The notes: a model not told the origin generated them from the letters alone. A DNA stretch of 64,000 bases from Azolla caroliniana (GCA_043228905.1 JBHGNT010000006.1:10106001-10170000), one strand, 5' to 3'. Positions 1 to 10,668 are shown, counted from the stretch's first letter. A program made the numbers and translations.

Positions 1-377
1 GGTGCCGATCCACCCGACCACCCCCGAGCGAAGGGATCGAGACGGACTCGAGCCTCGATCGGCGTCCCATACCACCGCCGTGGCGTCGAGTCGTACCTGG
101 TGCTGGCGCGCTCGCTACAAGAGTTGACCCACCACACGAGCAGAGTCTCGATGTAGTCAAAAGATGATCCAATGAGGGTAGCTAGGCCTCTTATTTATAG
201 CGAAACCCAAGGCCCCCAGGCAAGTTCACACTTGACCTAATGGGTTGTCTCAATCCCGAGGATTAAAAGTAATCCTCCCCTTCTTTACATTCTCCTTTAA
301 CCCTCACACTTATCCACGTGTATAGAATACTACGGTAAATTCTTACCACGGGATATTATATGGTCATGCCCGTAACA
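1..377 (-). mobile_element. LTR of an element running off the left edge
   Basis: Read on the minus strand this begins TGTTACGGGC at 377 and has a TATA-like CTATAAATAAG at about 190-200, as expected for the 5' LTR of a minus-strand retrotransposon whose body lies left of the window. It abruptly interrupts the gypsy-1 gag reading frame, which is open from about 380 rightward. The first five host bases (gtcag, 378-382) would be one copy of the target duplication; the partner is outside the window. No coding sequence is visible and the family is not recognised. The LTR assignment is inferred from one end and the TATA box only. Confidence 0.5.
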
Positions 378-382
378 GTCAG

Positions 383-1469
383 CTTGCCCGCGCACCCCCA
401 GAGGAGGAATTACGGATTATATTCCTAAACGCGCTCCGGGAACCCCTACGCACGGTTTGCATGGTAATTGACTTCCGCACAAGTACCATCGACCAGGTCA
501 TTGACCGGGTGAGAGAGATGGAAAAGACAAGCTCCTGGCTCACACTGGGAGCACTCCAACGGGCGTTACCATCCGAAGAAGACCTCCGGTTTCGGCAAGC
601 AATACAGTGCACAACCTGCTTGAATTCCGGACACTCGGCTCTAGAATGCACTATGAGGATGCAATGTGTAATCTGTCAATCCAAGGGCCATATGACGGAT
701 AGGTGCGAGTATAATCTATTGAACCAGCAAGCACCGCCCGTCCGACAAATAGAGCCACGCAGTAGCCAGGATGAAGAAGAGGAACGCTGGCGGCGAATGG
801 ACCACGACCGACCGGCACAGGATGTCCGGTATGGCGATCGACGGGAGAATGATGTCCTGTACGGTGATCGGCAGGATAACTATGACCAACATGATCGGTA
901 CCGGGATTACAATAGACGATACGAACATTACGACCGGGAGCACTCCCCCGGGTATCGTCAGCAACGGGAGGAATACGACAGATATAACGGGCAACCTCGT
1001 CAAGAGTACCGAAATAAGAAGAGCTATAACAAAAAACGGAATTTCAAAAAAGGCGGCTACCCACGGGATCCGGAACAAGGAGCTTCGAGCAGCCAACCGG
1101 CCCAAAACCCCGCGCGCACCACAGGACCTGCCCCTGGTACAACAGACAATGCCGAATCCGGCAATACCCAGAAAGCCTACTGCTACTACTTCCGACAGGA
1201 AGGCCATTATAGTAATCAATGCCCGGTGAAGAGCTATGAAAAACGACTGGCGGTAAATATGGTAGTCCCTGAGGTGGCAGATCTGCAGCAGGTGACCACA
1301 AGGTCAAAGGGCATGGCCAAGGAATGGGAGACGCAGGAGACCATCCGGAAGCAAGCGACGGAATGGGTGAAGAAAGCAAACGAGCAGAATGTCACAGACT
1401 TACAGCGGCAAAAGGAGAACAACGTAGGGCTTGCCGGCGGCAGTCACTCCGAGAACGAGACATGGCAGG
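383..1469 (+). pseudogene. gypsy-1 gag, C-terminal half (first part, split by copia-A)
   Basis: Gag packages element RNA into virus-like particles in the cytoplasm. The frame is open from at least 383, upstream of the first ATG at 461, so the true start is beyond the left-edge element. Two intact CX2CX4HX4C zinc knuckles follow each other (CTTCLNSGHSALEC, CVICQSKGHMTDRC). After a long R/Y/D/Q-rich, low-complexity basic stretch comes a third, degenerate knuckle, CYYFRQEGHYSNQC, in which the second cysteine is F. The frame continues after the copia-A insertion at 6981 into the protease. The translation past 1469 to the stop near 1540 is copia-A LTR sequence and not part of gag. Confidence 0.8.
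1465..1469. repeat. Target-site duplication of copia-A (left copy, gcagg)
   Basis: gcagg at 1465-1469 directly precedes the left LTR, and gcagg recurs at 6976-6980 directly after the right LTR. A perfect 5-bp duplication shows that copia-A arrived by integrase-mediated insertion. Confidence 0.95.
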
Positions 1470-1770
1470 TGTTGGAGACAAGGCCGTGTCGATGCGGAAG
1501 ATCTAATAGCATTCGATTAGGGTTGAGTACCTGCGTATGACAGAATCATAGATCGTGCACAGAGATAGAGAGAGAGAGAGAGGAGGCACAAAGACTCTTT
1601 CTATCAGATAGAAAAGTAATACAACCAACCTTACAAAAAGGTTACAAGGTCACTTTATATAGTGACCGACTTAGGGCAACTCCCGTTTATGCTAATTACA
1701 CAAATGGCCCAAACTTGAGCTATACAAAAGGGATAGTGTGAATACGTCCATTATACACTTGTATTCGACA
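1470..1770 (-). repeat. copia-A 3' LTR
   Basis: Minus-strand LTR running TGTCGAATAC to GTCTCCAACA, 301 bp. It contains a (GA)n tract at about 1565-1581 and a TATA-like TATATAAAG on the minus strand at about 1653-1661. By eye it is identical to the LTR at 6675-6975. The gcagg target duplication flanks it on the left and the polypurine tract on the right. Confidence 0.95.
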
Positions 1771-1782
1771 CTCCCCCGTAAT
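1771..1782 (-). promoter_or_regulatory. copia-A polypurine tract
   Basis: The plus strand reads ctcccccgtaat, so the element RNA reads ATTACGGGGGAG immediately before the LTR start TGTCGAA. This is the expected position and composition of the plus-strand DNA primer. Confidence 0.85.
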
Positions 1783-1963
1783 GGGCGTATACATGGGTTA
1801 TCTAAGATTACAGGTATAAACCTAGGTTCTCGGACATATCAGTTTTGTTCGAGTCGGCAGGGTCCGAAGGCAGAAGACCGAACTGGTCGGGTCGGAAGAG
1901 TTGAAGCCGATCATTAAGGAACTGATGTCGGTTGTCGGAAACCATCCTGTGCTGTGTCCGGCT
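1783..1963 (-). other. copia-A 3' untranslated region
   Basis: About 180 bp between the polyprotein stop at 1964 and the polypurine tract. No ORF or other structure seen. Confidence 0.7.
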
Positions 1964-4900
1964 CTAACCGGACTGGTTTGTCGTTACGCCCATCTGATGC
2001 CGAAGAGACCGGAAACGGTCTGCCGAAAGACACTTGGTCATTCCATCTGCGACATTGTCGGTTGTGGATATTTTCTCTAGACCGATTTTCCCTGAAATGA
2101 CGCAGTCCCGAACGAAGTGATATCGAACGTCGATATGTTTGGAGGCGTTGTGATGAACCGGATTTTTCGACAGGGCAACAACACCTTGACTGTCGCTATA
2201 GACAACTGGGGCCGAGTCATGGTCGACTTGTTGAAACGTGTGCGCCAGCCGGCCGAGCCACAAAGCTTCTTTTGCAGCGTCGGACGCAGCTACATATTCT
2301 GCTTCGGTCGTTGAGGTCGCTGTGCACTCCTGAAGTTTCGACTTCCACGAAATTGCTCCATTGCCGAATTTGAAGCAGTATCCAGTTGTTGATTTCCGAC
2401 TGTCTATACAGCCGGCGAAGTCCGAGTCGGTGTAACCGACTACGCCTGAGGTTCGGTTCGGACCGAAAAGAATGCCGTGGTCTTTTGTGCCAGCCAGATA
2501 TCTGAACACATGCTTGACTGCGTTCCAATGCGATCGGCCAGGATTGTGCATAAATCTGCTAACGACTCCTACGGCATGAGAGATATCAGGCCGTTTCGCG
2601 ACCATCAGGTACATAAGGGAGCCGACTGCCGGTGCATACGGTACCGACTTCATATCTTCCCCCTCCGAACCGGATGTCGGGCAGTCTCGCTGAGAGAGCC
2701 GAAGATTCATGGGGAGCGGGGTTGAAGCAGATTTGGCTGATTGCATGTTGAAGCGTTCCAAGACACGTCCGATATAGTCGGTCTGAGACAAAAAAAGATG
2801 TCGTTTATCGCGATGCCGACTAATCTTCATGCCGAGGATGTGTCGTGCCGGACCGAGGTCCTTCATGGCAAACTTCAACCGCAGTTGCCGAATGAGATCG
2901 GCAAGTTCGCCCGCGTGGCGTCCAGAAATTAGCATGTCGTCCACGTAAATGATGAGGAAGATGGGTGATCCATCTTGAGCTGTGTTGGTAAAGAGACAAT
3001 GGTCCTCATCGCTTTTGGAGAAGCCGATCGATTGGATGAAGTCGTCGAACTTCTTGTACCATTGTCGCGGTGCCTGTTTGAGGCCGTATAGACTCTTCCT
3101 GAGTCGGCAGACTAGATGTTCTTGGCCAGTTGCCACGAAGCCTTTTGGCTGTTCCATATAAATTTCCTCTTCAAGATCACCATGGAGGAAGGCTGTTTTG
3201 ACATCTAGCTGAATCAGCTCCAAGTTGTCGGCTGCCACTACGCCGAGTAGAAAACGAAGGGTTGTCATTTTCACCACTGGTGAAAAAATCTCGTCGAAGT
3301 CGACGCCATATTCTTGTCGGAAGCCCTTCGCAACTAATCTGGCCTTGTACTTTGGGGTGGTCGAATCAGACGTCTCTTTTAATCGATAAACCCACTTGCA
3401 AGGAAGAGCACGTCGATTCTTAGGTAGTTCGACCAGATCCCAAGTCTTGTTTGCCCGAATGGAGTGCATTTCCGACTCCATCGCCAGATGCCAGGTGGCT
3501 GAATCGACAGATGTCGATGCTTCTTCGTAAGACGTCGGTTCGCCGGCGTCGGTGAAGAAAATTCCAGGAGAATACCTCTCCGGAGGTTGCGACAGTCTCT
3601 CGGATCGTCGAGGTATGATTGGACTGGTCGCATCGGGTATCGAGGTCGGATGGTCCGAAAGCGAATTATTCTGCTGTGCCGAGTCGGAGTTGTCCGAGTC
3701 GGTAGTGTAAGGTTCAGCTACCCGTGAAGCTGACCGTGTGTTAAGAGCAGGGCCTTCTTGAAGGGTCGGCACATCGGAAAATGTTACCCTTCGGACTTCG
3801 ATCGATTTTTCGACTGATGGAGTCATAGCCGACTCGTTGAACACAACGTCCGAACTTCGAACGATTTGTCTGCGTTCGGGGTCCCAGAGTCGGTATCCCA
3901 TTTCGCCGTCTGATCCATATCCAAGGAAAATGCATTTCCTGGACCGAGGTGCAAGTTTTCGGCGATCATCTTTCGGAATGAGGGCGTACGCCTCGCATCC
4001 GAAGATCCTCAGCTTGTCGTAATTCGGCTTACTGCCGATCCATAGTTCCTGAGGAATTTGAAGTCCTAGAGGTCTGCTTGGCGACATATTGATTATGTGT
4101 ACTGCCGTGAGTAGAGCCTCTGCCCAGAAGCCATCCGACAGTCCGGAGTGTTGGAGCATGGAAACTATCCGTTCTTGGATTGTCCGATTCATGCGTTCTG
4201 CAATCCCGTTTTGCTCCGGACTGTGTGGTGCCGTCAATTCACGTCGGATGCTGCGTTGTCGGCAGAATTTGACGAATTCTTCTGATTTGAACTCTCCCCC
4301 ATTGTCGGTCCGAAAGCATTTCAGTTTGCGGTCAGTTTGATTTTCCACCATAGCGAGCCAATCGGAGAAGATCGAGAAGACACGATCTTTGGTGCGAATT
4401 GGATAAGCCCACACCTTTCGAGTCGAATCGTCAATAAAACTGACGAAGTAAGAGGCACCGCCGAGAGACTGATGCGGCATTGGGCCACAGACGTCCGAGT
4501 GGACTAAATCGAGAGGTCTCGTTTCTCTTGGTGCTGATGTCGGGTGTGATGCGGCTACTTGTTTGCCATACTGGCAATGTTCGCAGAATTGATGGTCCGA
4601 GAAGGAGAGTTTAGGGATGTATCCGGCTCTAGATAGGTGCGTAATGCCGGCCTTGCTGAGGTGTCCTAATCTTCTGTGCCATAGTGATGACACAGGAATA
4701 TCCACCAAAAACAGGTTACCCTCTCTGAGCGTAACATGTAACGGATACAGTGAGTGTATCTTGGGTCCTCTAGCAAGCAGGAGGTTCCCCCTGTGGAGTG
4801 TCCACCCTCCCGAAGAGAAACCGGCACGAATGCCGTCTTCATCTAGTTGTCCGACTGAGATCAATGGCCTTGAGAGCTCGGGTACATGTCGGACATTGTG

Positions 4901-5980
4901 AAGTACAAGTGTAGAGCCACCTGCAAGGTTGAGCTCTACTGTGCCGATTCCAATGATGTCACAGTGTTGCGAGTTGCCGACTCGAACTGAGTCGGAGTGA
5001 CGGATTGTATATTGCCGAAATTGGGATCGATGAGGAGTCACGTGAAATGACGCACCCGAATCTAAGAGCCATGTGCTCGATTCTTCAGTCGTGAGCAGAA
5101 CTTCTGATCCGACTGGATTTTCGATTGACAGTATATTCGGGTCGTTTGGTAGCACATCAGCTGAGAAGCTGACGTAATTGATCTCCTCATGCCGGCCACT
5201 CTTCTTGTTGTTCTTGTTCTTGAGTGCGCGACAGTCGGCTTTGATGTGTCCGGGTTTCTTGCAATAGTTGCAGATTCGGTTATCCCGTGACTGGCTCCGT
5301 CTTCGCTGATTGTTCGGCGGTCGTGAGGAATCTCTTCCTCGTATATTCGATCGGTCTGTCGAACCTTGTACTACATAAGCGTCGTCTGTTGAGTCTTTGG
5401 CGAAAGACTTTCTCCGAGCTGCTTCGGTCAGGATTGCGCTCGTGACTTCGGAGTATTTAACAGCCGTGGTTGACGCGTTGCACACGGTTGTGACGAAAGT
5501 TTCCCATGATGAGGGAAGGCTACTCATGAGTATCATTGCTCTGAGTTCATCCTCGATTGCCATCCCCTGAGATGAGATTTGGGAGCTTATGCTTTCGTAC
5601 TCATTGAGATGTGCTTGAACCGAATCGGATTCTTTCATCCGCAAGTTGTAGAGGCGCCGGATCAGAAACATCTTCGTTGCGGCGACCTTCTTTTCGTAAG
5701 TGTCCGACAGTGTTTTCCACAGTTCGAATGCTGTCGTACACGATTGCACCGTAAAATATACCGATTCCGATAGGTGCATCCGAATCGTGGCGCGGACGAT
5801 TCTGTCCAGCTTCTGCCACTCAATTGGTTTGTATCCTTCTGGAGGTTCTTCATTTTCGATGGGATCGATTTGCCCCTTGACTATGAGATAGTCCTGCATT
5901 TGCTCCTTCCAGAAGTTAAAGTTCGATCCATCGAACTTTCGTAGACTCATTTCTGACGAGCCGGATGTTGATGCCATCAA
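1964..5980 (-). CDS. copia-A Gag-Pol polyprotein (1338 aa), intact
   Basis: Encodes all proteins for retrotransposition. Domain order with approximate residues: gag (UBN2-type) 10-200; zinc knuckle CNYCKKPGHIKADC near 235-250; aspartic protease with LLDSGASFHVTP near 306; integrase HHCC region (LWHRRLGHLS, CEHCQYGK) near 430-470; integrase core with D in LVHSDVCGPM near 497, D in FRTDNGGEF near 559 and E in PEQNGIAERMNRT near 592, matching DD35E spacing; reverse transcriptase with QLDVKTAFLHGDL and catalytic IIYVDDMLISG near 1010; RNase H with GYTDSDFAG near 1185 through the C-terminus. Length is normal for a complete copia polyprotein. The first ATG is followed by a second (MMAST), so the start may be one codon later. 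No stops or frameshifts. Gag:Pol ratio control is not visible, since everything is one frame. Confidence 0.95.
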   Translation of the reverse strand: MMASTSGSSEMSLRKFDGSNFNFWKEQMQDYLIVKGQIDPIENEEPPEGYKPIEWQKLDRIVRATIRMHLSESVYFTVQSCTTAFELWKTLSDTYEKKVAATKMFLIRRLYNLRMKESDSVQAHLNEYESISSQISSQGMAIEDELRAMILMSSLPSSWETFVTTVCNASTTAVKYSEVTSAILTEAARRKSFAKDSTDDAYVVQGSTDRSNIRGRDSSRPPNNQRRRSQSRDNRICNYCKKPGHIKADCRALKNKNNKKSGRHEEINYVSFSADVLPNDPNILSIENPVGSEVLLTTEESSTWLLDSGASFHVTPHRSQFRQYTIRHSDSVRVGNSQHCDIIGIGTVELNLAGGSTLVLHNVRHVPELSRPLISVGQLDEDGIRAGFSSGGWTLHRGNLLLARGPKIHSLYPLHVTLREGNLFLVDIPVSSLWHRRLGHLSKAGITHLSRAGYIPKLSFSDHQFCEHCQYGKQVAASHPTSAPRETRPLDLVHSDVCGPMPHQSLGGASYFVSFIDDSTRKVWAYPIRTKDRVFSIFSDWLAMVENQTDRKLKCFRTDNGGEFKSEEFVKFCRQRSIRRELTAPHSPEQNGIAERMNRTIQERIVSMLQHSGLSDGFWAEALLTAVHIINMSPSRPLGLQIPQELWIGSKPNYDKLRIFGCEAYALIPKDDRRKLAPRSRKCIFLGYGSDGEMGYRLWDPERRQIVRSSDVVFNESAMTPSVEKSIEVRRVTFSDVPTLQEGPALNTRSASRVAEPYTTDSDNSDSAQQNNSLSDHPTSIPDATSPIIPRRSERLSQPPERYSPGIFFTDAGEPTSYEEASTSVDSATWHLAMESEMHSIRANKTWDLVELPKNRRALPCKWVYRLKETSDSTTPKYKARLVAKGFRQEYGVDFDEIFSPVVKMTTLRFLLGVVAADNLELIQLDVKTAFLHGDLEEEIYMEQPKGFVATGQEHLVCRLRKSLYGLKQAPRQWYKKFDDFIQSIGFSKSDEDHCLFTNTAQDGSPIFLIIYVDDMLISGRHAGELADLIRQLRLKFAMKDLGPARHILGMKISRHRDKRHLFLSQTDYIGRVLERFNMQSAKSASTPLPMNLRLSQRDCPTSGSEGEDMKSVPYAPAVGSLMYLMVAKRPDISHAVGVVSRFMHNPGRSHWNAVKHVFRYLAGTKDHGILFGPNRTSGVVGYTDSDFAGCIDSRKSTTGYCFKFGNGAISWKSKLQECTATSTTEAEYVAASDAAKEALWLGRLAHTFQQVDHDSAPVVYSDSQGVVALSKNPVHHNASKHIDVRYHFVRDCVISGKIGLEKISTTDNVADGMTKCLSADRFRSLRHQMGVTTNQSG

Positions 5981-6660
5981 TCTTGGTTTCGGTTGACGAA
6001 GCTCGGTTCGGAGTTGACTACGAACCTTGTTGGAGTGCAGCCGGTTGGCTCACCCGATATCGTTCTAGTCGGATTTGAACCCGAGTAGGTTCGGCTTCGG
6101 ATATATGTATTGTTGAACTTGCTCGAATTGACTCCGGTAACTTGAGGGACAGAACCGACTGGTCTTCCCGAATGTTGCCGAGTCGGAGTGAGCCCGGTTC
6201 GCTTCGGATATATATGCCGAATACCGATTATTGAAACCGATTGTCTGGACCGATTCTGCTTCGGGTGACTGCAGCGACGAGAGAGACGGATCCAACTGAT
6301 CCTCTCGAATGTCGATCAGCCGGATGAAGCACAAATTTGGGGTTGTTGTCTTGAGACCGATCTGCACCGAGTGGTTACAATGAGCGGCGAGCAGCGTTTG
6401 TTGACCTCTTCGGATGCCGTTTAACCGAGTGGAGCACGATCGTGTCAATGTTGCACAAGGGGATTTCACCTCGAGTGGTTACGATCACAAGGAACAGAGT
6501 ACAACCGGCTGGCTTACTCCAAGCGAAAATGATCTAACGCGATGAGATGCAAGCCTCGTTTTTCTTCTTCTTCTCTCTTCTTCGAATGACGCAGGAAACC
6601 GAATGCTGTGCAGGCTGAGACGACGGCCGACAGCGGATTGAAGGACCGAATGCTGTGCAG
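5981..6660 (-). other. copia-A 5' leader
   Basis: About 680 bp of untranslated leader between the primer site and the polyprotein ATG, as expected to carry packaging and dimerisation signals. Short ORFs occur in it (for example 6065-6469, minus), but none resembles a known protein. A 19-bp exact direct repeat (accgaatgctgtgcaggct, 6598-6616 and 6645-6663) ends inside the primer site. Confidence 0.6.
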
Positions 6661-6672
6661 GCTCTGATACCA
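6661..6672 (-). promoter_or_regulatory. copia-A primer binding site (tRNA-iMet type)
   Basis: The plus strand reads gctctgatacca, which on the minus strand is TGGTATCAGAGC, the classic plant copia site complementary to the 3' end of initiator tRNA-Met. It sits two bases from the 5' LTR and fixes the element orientation as minus. Confidence 0.95.
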
Positions 6673-6674
6673 GA

Positions 6675-6975
6675 TGTTGGAGACAAGGCCGTGTCGATGC
6701 GGAAGATCTAATAGCATTCGATTAGGGTTGAGTACCTGCGTATGACAGAATCATAGATCGTGCACAGAGATAGAGAGAGAGAGAGAGGAGGCACAAAGAC
6801 TCTTTCTATCAGATAGAAAAGTAATACAACCAACCTTACAAAAAGGTTACAAGGTCACTTTATATAGTGACCGACTTAGGGCAACTCCCGTTTATGCTAA
6901 TTACACAAATGGCCCAAACTTGAGCTATACAAAAGGGATAGTGTGAATACGTCCATTATACACTTGTATTCGACA
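6675..6975 (-). repeat. copia-A 5' LTR with promoter
   Basis: 301 bp, by eye identical to 1470-1770. The TATA-like element lies on the minus strand at about 6858-6866, so transcription would start near there and run left through the polyprotein. Flanked on the right by the gcagg target duplication (6976-6980). Confidence 0.95.
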
Positions 6976-6980
6976 GCAGG

Positions 6981-7316
6981 CGTTGCAAGAATGCCAGATT
7001 ACGCTGCCACTAGGAAGACTCCTACAACTTGTGCCAAGATTCACAGGACTGAAGACGGCCATGATGGCAGGAGAATCATCACCGACACCGGTACTCTTCT
7101 CGAATCTGGAGGAGGGACCAACGGTGGTGGACACCAGCAGTCCGGTAATCACTGCCATTGTAAAAGGGAAAGACCTCCCCGGCACAGTCATAGACGGAGG
7201 CTCCGGGGTGAATGTAATAAGCCTCCGGATGTGTGATGCCCTAGGATCCATGAGTGGGAGCCGTGCCCGTTCTGGTTACGGATGGCCGATACAAGCTCAG
7301 TACGTCCGACAGGATT
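6981..7316 (+). pseudogene. gypsy-1 gag-protease continuation
   Basis: Continues the gag frame of 383-1469 once copia-A is removed: the codon formed by 1469 plus 6981-6982 keeps frame. Contains the aspartic protease core LPGTVIDGGSGVNVISLRM around 7170-7230, where the active-site triad reads D-G-G rather than the usual D-S/T-G. Near 7243-7246 a single-base loss shifts the frame: pol continues in the next frame as IHEWEPCPFWLRMADTS. The shift looks like a mutation, because protease similarity continues directly across it. Confidence 0.75.
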
Positions 7317-10104
7317 AATACGGAAATTAGAAGTCACCGTGGGCGGTCATACATTTCACATCTCGGCCGTAGTGCTACAATTACAGGCACAAGGCGCATA
7401 CCCGCTATTGCTGGGCAGGCCGTGCTTGAAAACGGCACATATCAAACAGAATTGGAGGAAAAATATAATTACCTTCCGGCGAGGAAAAGCCAAGGTACGG
7501 GTACCAACACAGCCAAGGACGAGCACTGGCAAGGACTGTACACCGTTGTATGCAGAGTGCGTCAACATGCTAGAAGGGTTAGCTGACGAAGAAGAAGCTC
7601 AATACTTGCAGGAAAACCCGAAGATCATACCCCTCTTCGAAATTGACATTGTCAAAGCAGTAGCGCCATACTTACCGCAACCGGAAGAGGCTGAAGCAGA
7701 ACCGGATAAAGACGCAATCCGGGAGTTACGGCAAGCGCAGGAAGCGTTGGAACGGGAAATGGCCGTTTCACAACACCTAAAAGCGTCGCAACTGGAAGAG
7801 GTGAACCTAGGGACCACGGACGAAGCAAAACCAGTGCACATCGCCAAGGAAATGAAGTCCGAAGACAAAACGGCGATGATCAGACTTCTCACGGAATTTC
7901 GCGATGTGTTCGCCTGGTCATACGAAGACATGTGAGGACTCGACCCTCAATTATACCAGCATCAGGTTCACTTGAGCAAGGACGCAAAACCAGTGGCACA
8001 AAGACGGTACCGGATGAATCCCAATTATGCCGCCAAAGTCAAGGAGGAAATCGACAAACTGCTAAGAGTTGGCTTTATATGTCCGGTAAAGAAAGCGACA
8101 TGGCTGAGCCCGATCGTAGTCGTACCGAAGAAGAACGAAAAAATTTGAGTTTGTGTGGACTACCGGAAACTCAATGCAACTACGGTAACAGATGCGTTTC
8201 CACTTCCGTTCACAGATGGAGTGTTGGATGCCGTCGCCGGCCATGAGGTCTATAGCTTCCTAGACGGATTTAGCGGGTATAATCAGATTCGGATGCACCC
8301 CGACAACCAAGAGAAAACGGCTTTCGTCACCGAATGGGGGGTGTTTGTGGCCGTGGTGATGATGTTCAGACTCAAAACGGGACCGGCAACATTTCAACGA
8401 ATCATCATGGAAATCTTTGGTGAATATATTCCGGCTTTTATGCAGGTTTTCCTTGACGATTTCGCCATCTATAGCCGGGAGGATGACCATTTTCAGCACC
8501 TCCGTCTGTGTCTAGAAAAGTGTAGAGCATACCGGCTAAGCTTGAATCCGGCAAAGTGTGTATTTGGCGTGTCCAGTGGAACTTTATTAGGACATATTGT
8601 GAGTCAAGAAGGTATTGCAGTCGACCCGGACAAAGTGAAAGCCATATTAGAAGCACCAGCGCCGGCAACGGCAAAGGCATTAAGCCGGTTCTTAGGCCAG
8701 ATCCGGTGGCACAGCCGGATGCTCCGATACTTGGCCGACCTGGCTACACCGTTGCATGCCGTCGTACATCGGACACCATTCCAGTGGACCGACACCGAGG
8801 ATAGGGCATATAGGGCCCTCAAGGTACTATTGTCGCAAGCACCGGTAGTGCAGCCTACGGATTGGAGTAAAGAATTTCACGTGTTTGTGGACGCCTCCGA
8901 CATCGCAATCAAAAGCGTACTGATGTAGCTTACGGAGCCAAAGTGGTACTGGCCAGTGTACTATGCCAGCCGAAAGCTATCCCAAGCAGAACGGAACTAC
9001 TCTACCACGGAACGGGAAGCTCTAGGGATGATCTACAGTGTGACAAAGTTTCGGCATTATTTATTGGGAAGGAAGTTTTCCTTCCATGTAGATCATTCGA
9101 CACTCCTTTACCTGGTGTCCAAAGCATCACTCACCGGTAAATTGGCCCGGTGGACCTTACTGTTACAGGAATTCGAGTTTGAAATATTCCACCGACCCGG
9201 TATACAGCATGCCGTGGCGGATTACTTAAGCCGATTAGAGTCCGGAGAGACGGGTGACGGAGTAGCGGATGAGTTTCCGGATGCGGAGCTGTTTCGAGTC
9301 ACTACGGAAACGGCAGCAGATGAGATGGTGGCACAGGAAGACAAGTGGCTCACAAACATGCACCAGTTTTTGAGCACAGGACTGCCTCCGGAAGAGATGA
9401 ACTGGGACGAACGGAAACGCCTGGTGGTGTAAAGCCGACATTTCTGCTTACTGCAAGACACACTTTACCACAAGGGCGCGGACGGCATATGGAGACGGGC
9501 TATGCGCAGCGATGAAAAGGACCTGATACTGAGGGAAACCCATTGCGGAGTTGCCGAAGGTCACTTTGCCGGAGATGCGACGACCAGGAAAATATGGCAA
9601 AGTGGCCTATGGTGGCCAGCGACATTAAGAGATGCGGTACAGTACGCAAAAGAATGTGACCTATGCCAGTGAATGGGCCAGCCAACGGAGCAGGCTCGTA
9701 TGCCACACCAGCCTGTACTACCACTCGAGCCATTCCAGAAGTGGGGGCTGGACTTTGTTGGACCGTTCAAACCACCGACAATGAGAACGGGTAATCGGTA
9801 CGTCATCGTCACGACGGATTACTGCACGAAATGGGTGGAGGCCAAAGCATTAAGAGACAACATCGCTGCGTCAACGACGAAATTTCTATACGAGTACATC
9901 TGGTGCCGTTACGGATGCCCAATCGAATTAATAAGCGACCAAGGGGGGCACTTTCTCGGCCAAGTAGTGGAAAGCCTGACGACATTCTATGCCGTTGTCC
10001 ATAAACGGAGCACACCATACTATCCGCAAGCAAACGGGTTAGCGGAATCAACGAATACCGGACGACATATAAAACGAGCATCCGAACAACACCGTTCCGG
10101 TTAG
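7244..10104 (+). pseudogene. gypsy-1 pol: protease end, RT, RNase H, integrase (broken)
   Basis: All parts are in one frame, cut by stops at 7933, 8146, 8926, 9430 and 9670. RT: WLSPIVVVPKK near 8105, DYRKLN near 8158, FLDGFSGYNQIRMHP near 8260, and a catalytic box reading FLDDFAIYSR near 8452 instead of YxDD. RNase H: FHVFVDASDIAI near 8875 and TTEREALGMIYS near 9005. Integrase: the HHCC region ends CDLCQ just before the 9670 stop; core D in GLDFVGPF near 9750, D in LISDQGGHF near 9935, and E in ANGLAESTN near 10035. After 10060 the frame is lost and the integrase C-terminal part resumes in another frame. Stops after KI, VLM and CQ look like CGA or CAG codons changed by C-to-T. Confidence 0.85.
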
Positions 10105-10124
10105 CGTTCAGACTAGAGGCGGTA

Positions 10125-10668
10125 ATGCCGGTGGAATTCCAAGTACCCAGCTTACGGATCCAGCTACGGGAACGGCTGAACGAGAAGGAGTCGGAGGCAA
10201 TACGGTTAACAACGCTGTGTGAACTCGAGGAACAACGACTAGCAAGCATCCTACACTTAGAATTGGAACAACGGCGATGGAAAGCATTTGTCGACCGGCA
10301 CAGGAAAGGAAACGAAAAAATGTTCGCAATCGGCAAACCGGTGTTAGTATTTCAGACCCGGATGGGCAACATGCCGGGTAAGCTACGGTTTAGATGGACC
10401 GGCCCGTATTGGCTGACACGTGAGTATAATGGGTCCTACCAGTTAGGGACACTTGCCGGCGAAGTGCTGGGCAAATGGGTCAACGGATTCCGATTGAAGC
10501 CATATAGAGGACCGATGCCTAAGAACCCATTTGAGCAAAGGACCGACACGGGTGAGGAAACGGCAACCTCTGAGGGGAACGACAACCACCAAGACGGAGG
10601 AGATGGCATACTAGTACAGGGGAGAATGAGACAACGGCAAACCGTAATGAGGCCGGTAAGGGTCTGAT
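10125..10668 (+). pseudogene. gypsy-1 integrase C-terminal region
   Basis: An open 180-codon stretch resembling the tail of Ty3-type integrase: a basic segment (RRWKAFVDRHRKGNEKMF) followed by the GPY/F-like motif LRFRWTGPYWLTREYNGSYQL near residues 86-106. It probably joins 7244-10104 after a deletion and frameshift around 10060-10125. The stop at 10666-10668 looks like the authentic pol end. No chromodomain follows. Confidence 0.7.

Larger units (their letters stand above)
1470..6975 (-). mobile_element. copia-A: complete, apparently intact Ty1/copia retrotransposon
   Basis: A 5506-bp element with two 301-bp LTRs that I read as identical base for base. It has a perfect 5-bp target duplication, a primer binding site matching initiator tRNA-Met, a polypurine tract, and a single open polyprotein of 1338 codons. 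It lies in antisense in gypsy-1 gag. Identical LTRs mean very recent insertion, since both LTRs are copied from one template at integration. Everything needed for autonomous transposition appears present. The gag and protease style (UBN2-like gag, LDSGASFHVTP) fits the Tork/Tnt1-like branch; the lineage is inferred by eye. Confidence 0.95.

Noticed and set aside
1-377. Left-edge LTR as the same family as gypsy-1 (both begin TGTTAC)
   Set aside because: Apart from the first six bases and general LTR layout I see no shared sequence between 1-377 and 13892-14256.
716-1219. Long antisense ORF opposite gypsy-1 gag (hydrophobic, isoleucine/valine-rich)
   Set aside because: It is the complement of the repetitive R/Y/D codons of gag; its composition follows from the sense strand and it has no supporting signals.
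1044-1540. Gag ORF extending to 1540
   Set aside because: The last 24 codons are copia-A LTR sequence read through by chance; the true continuation is at 6981.
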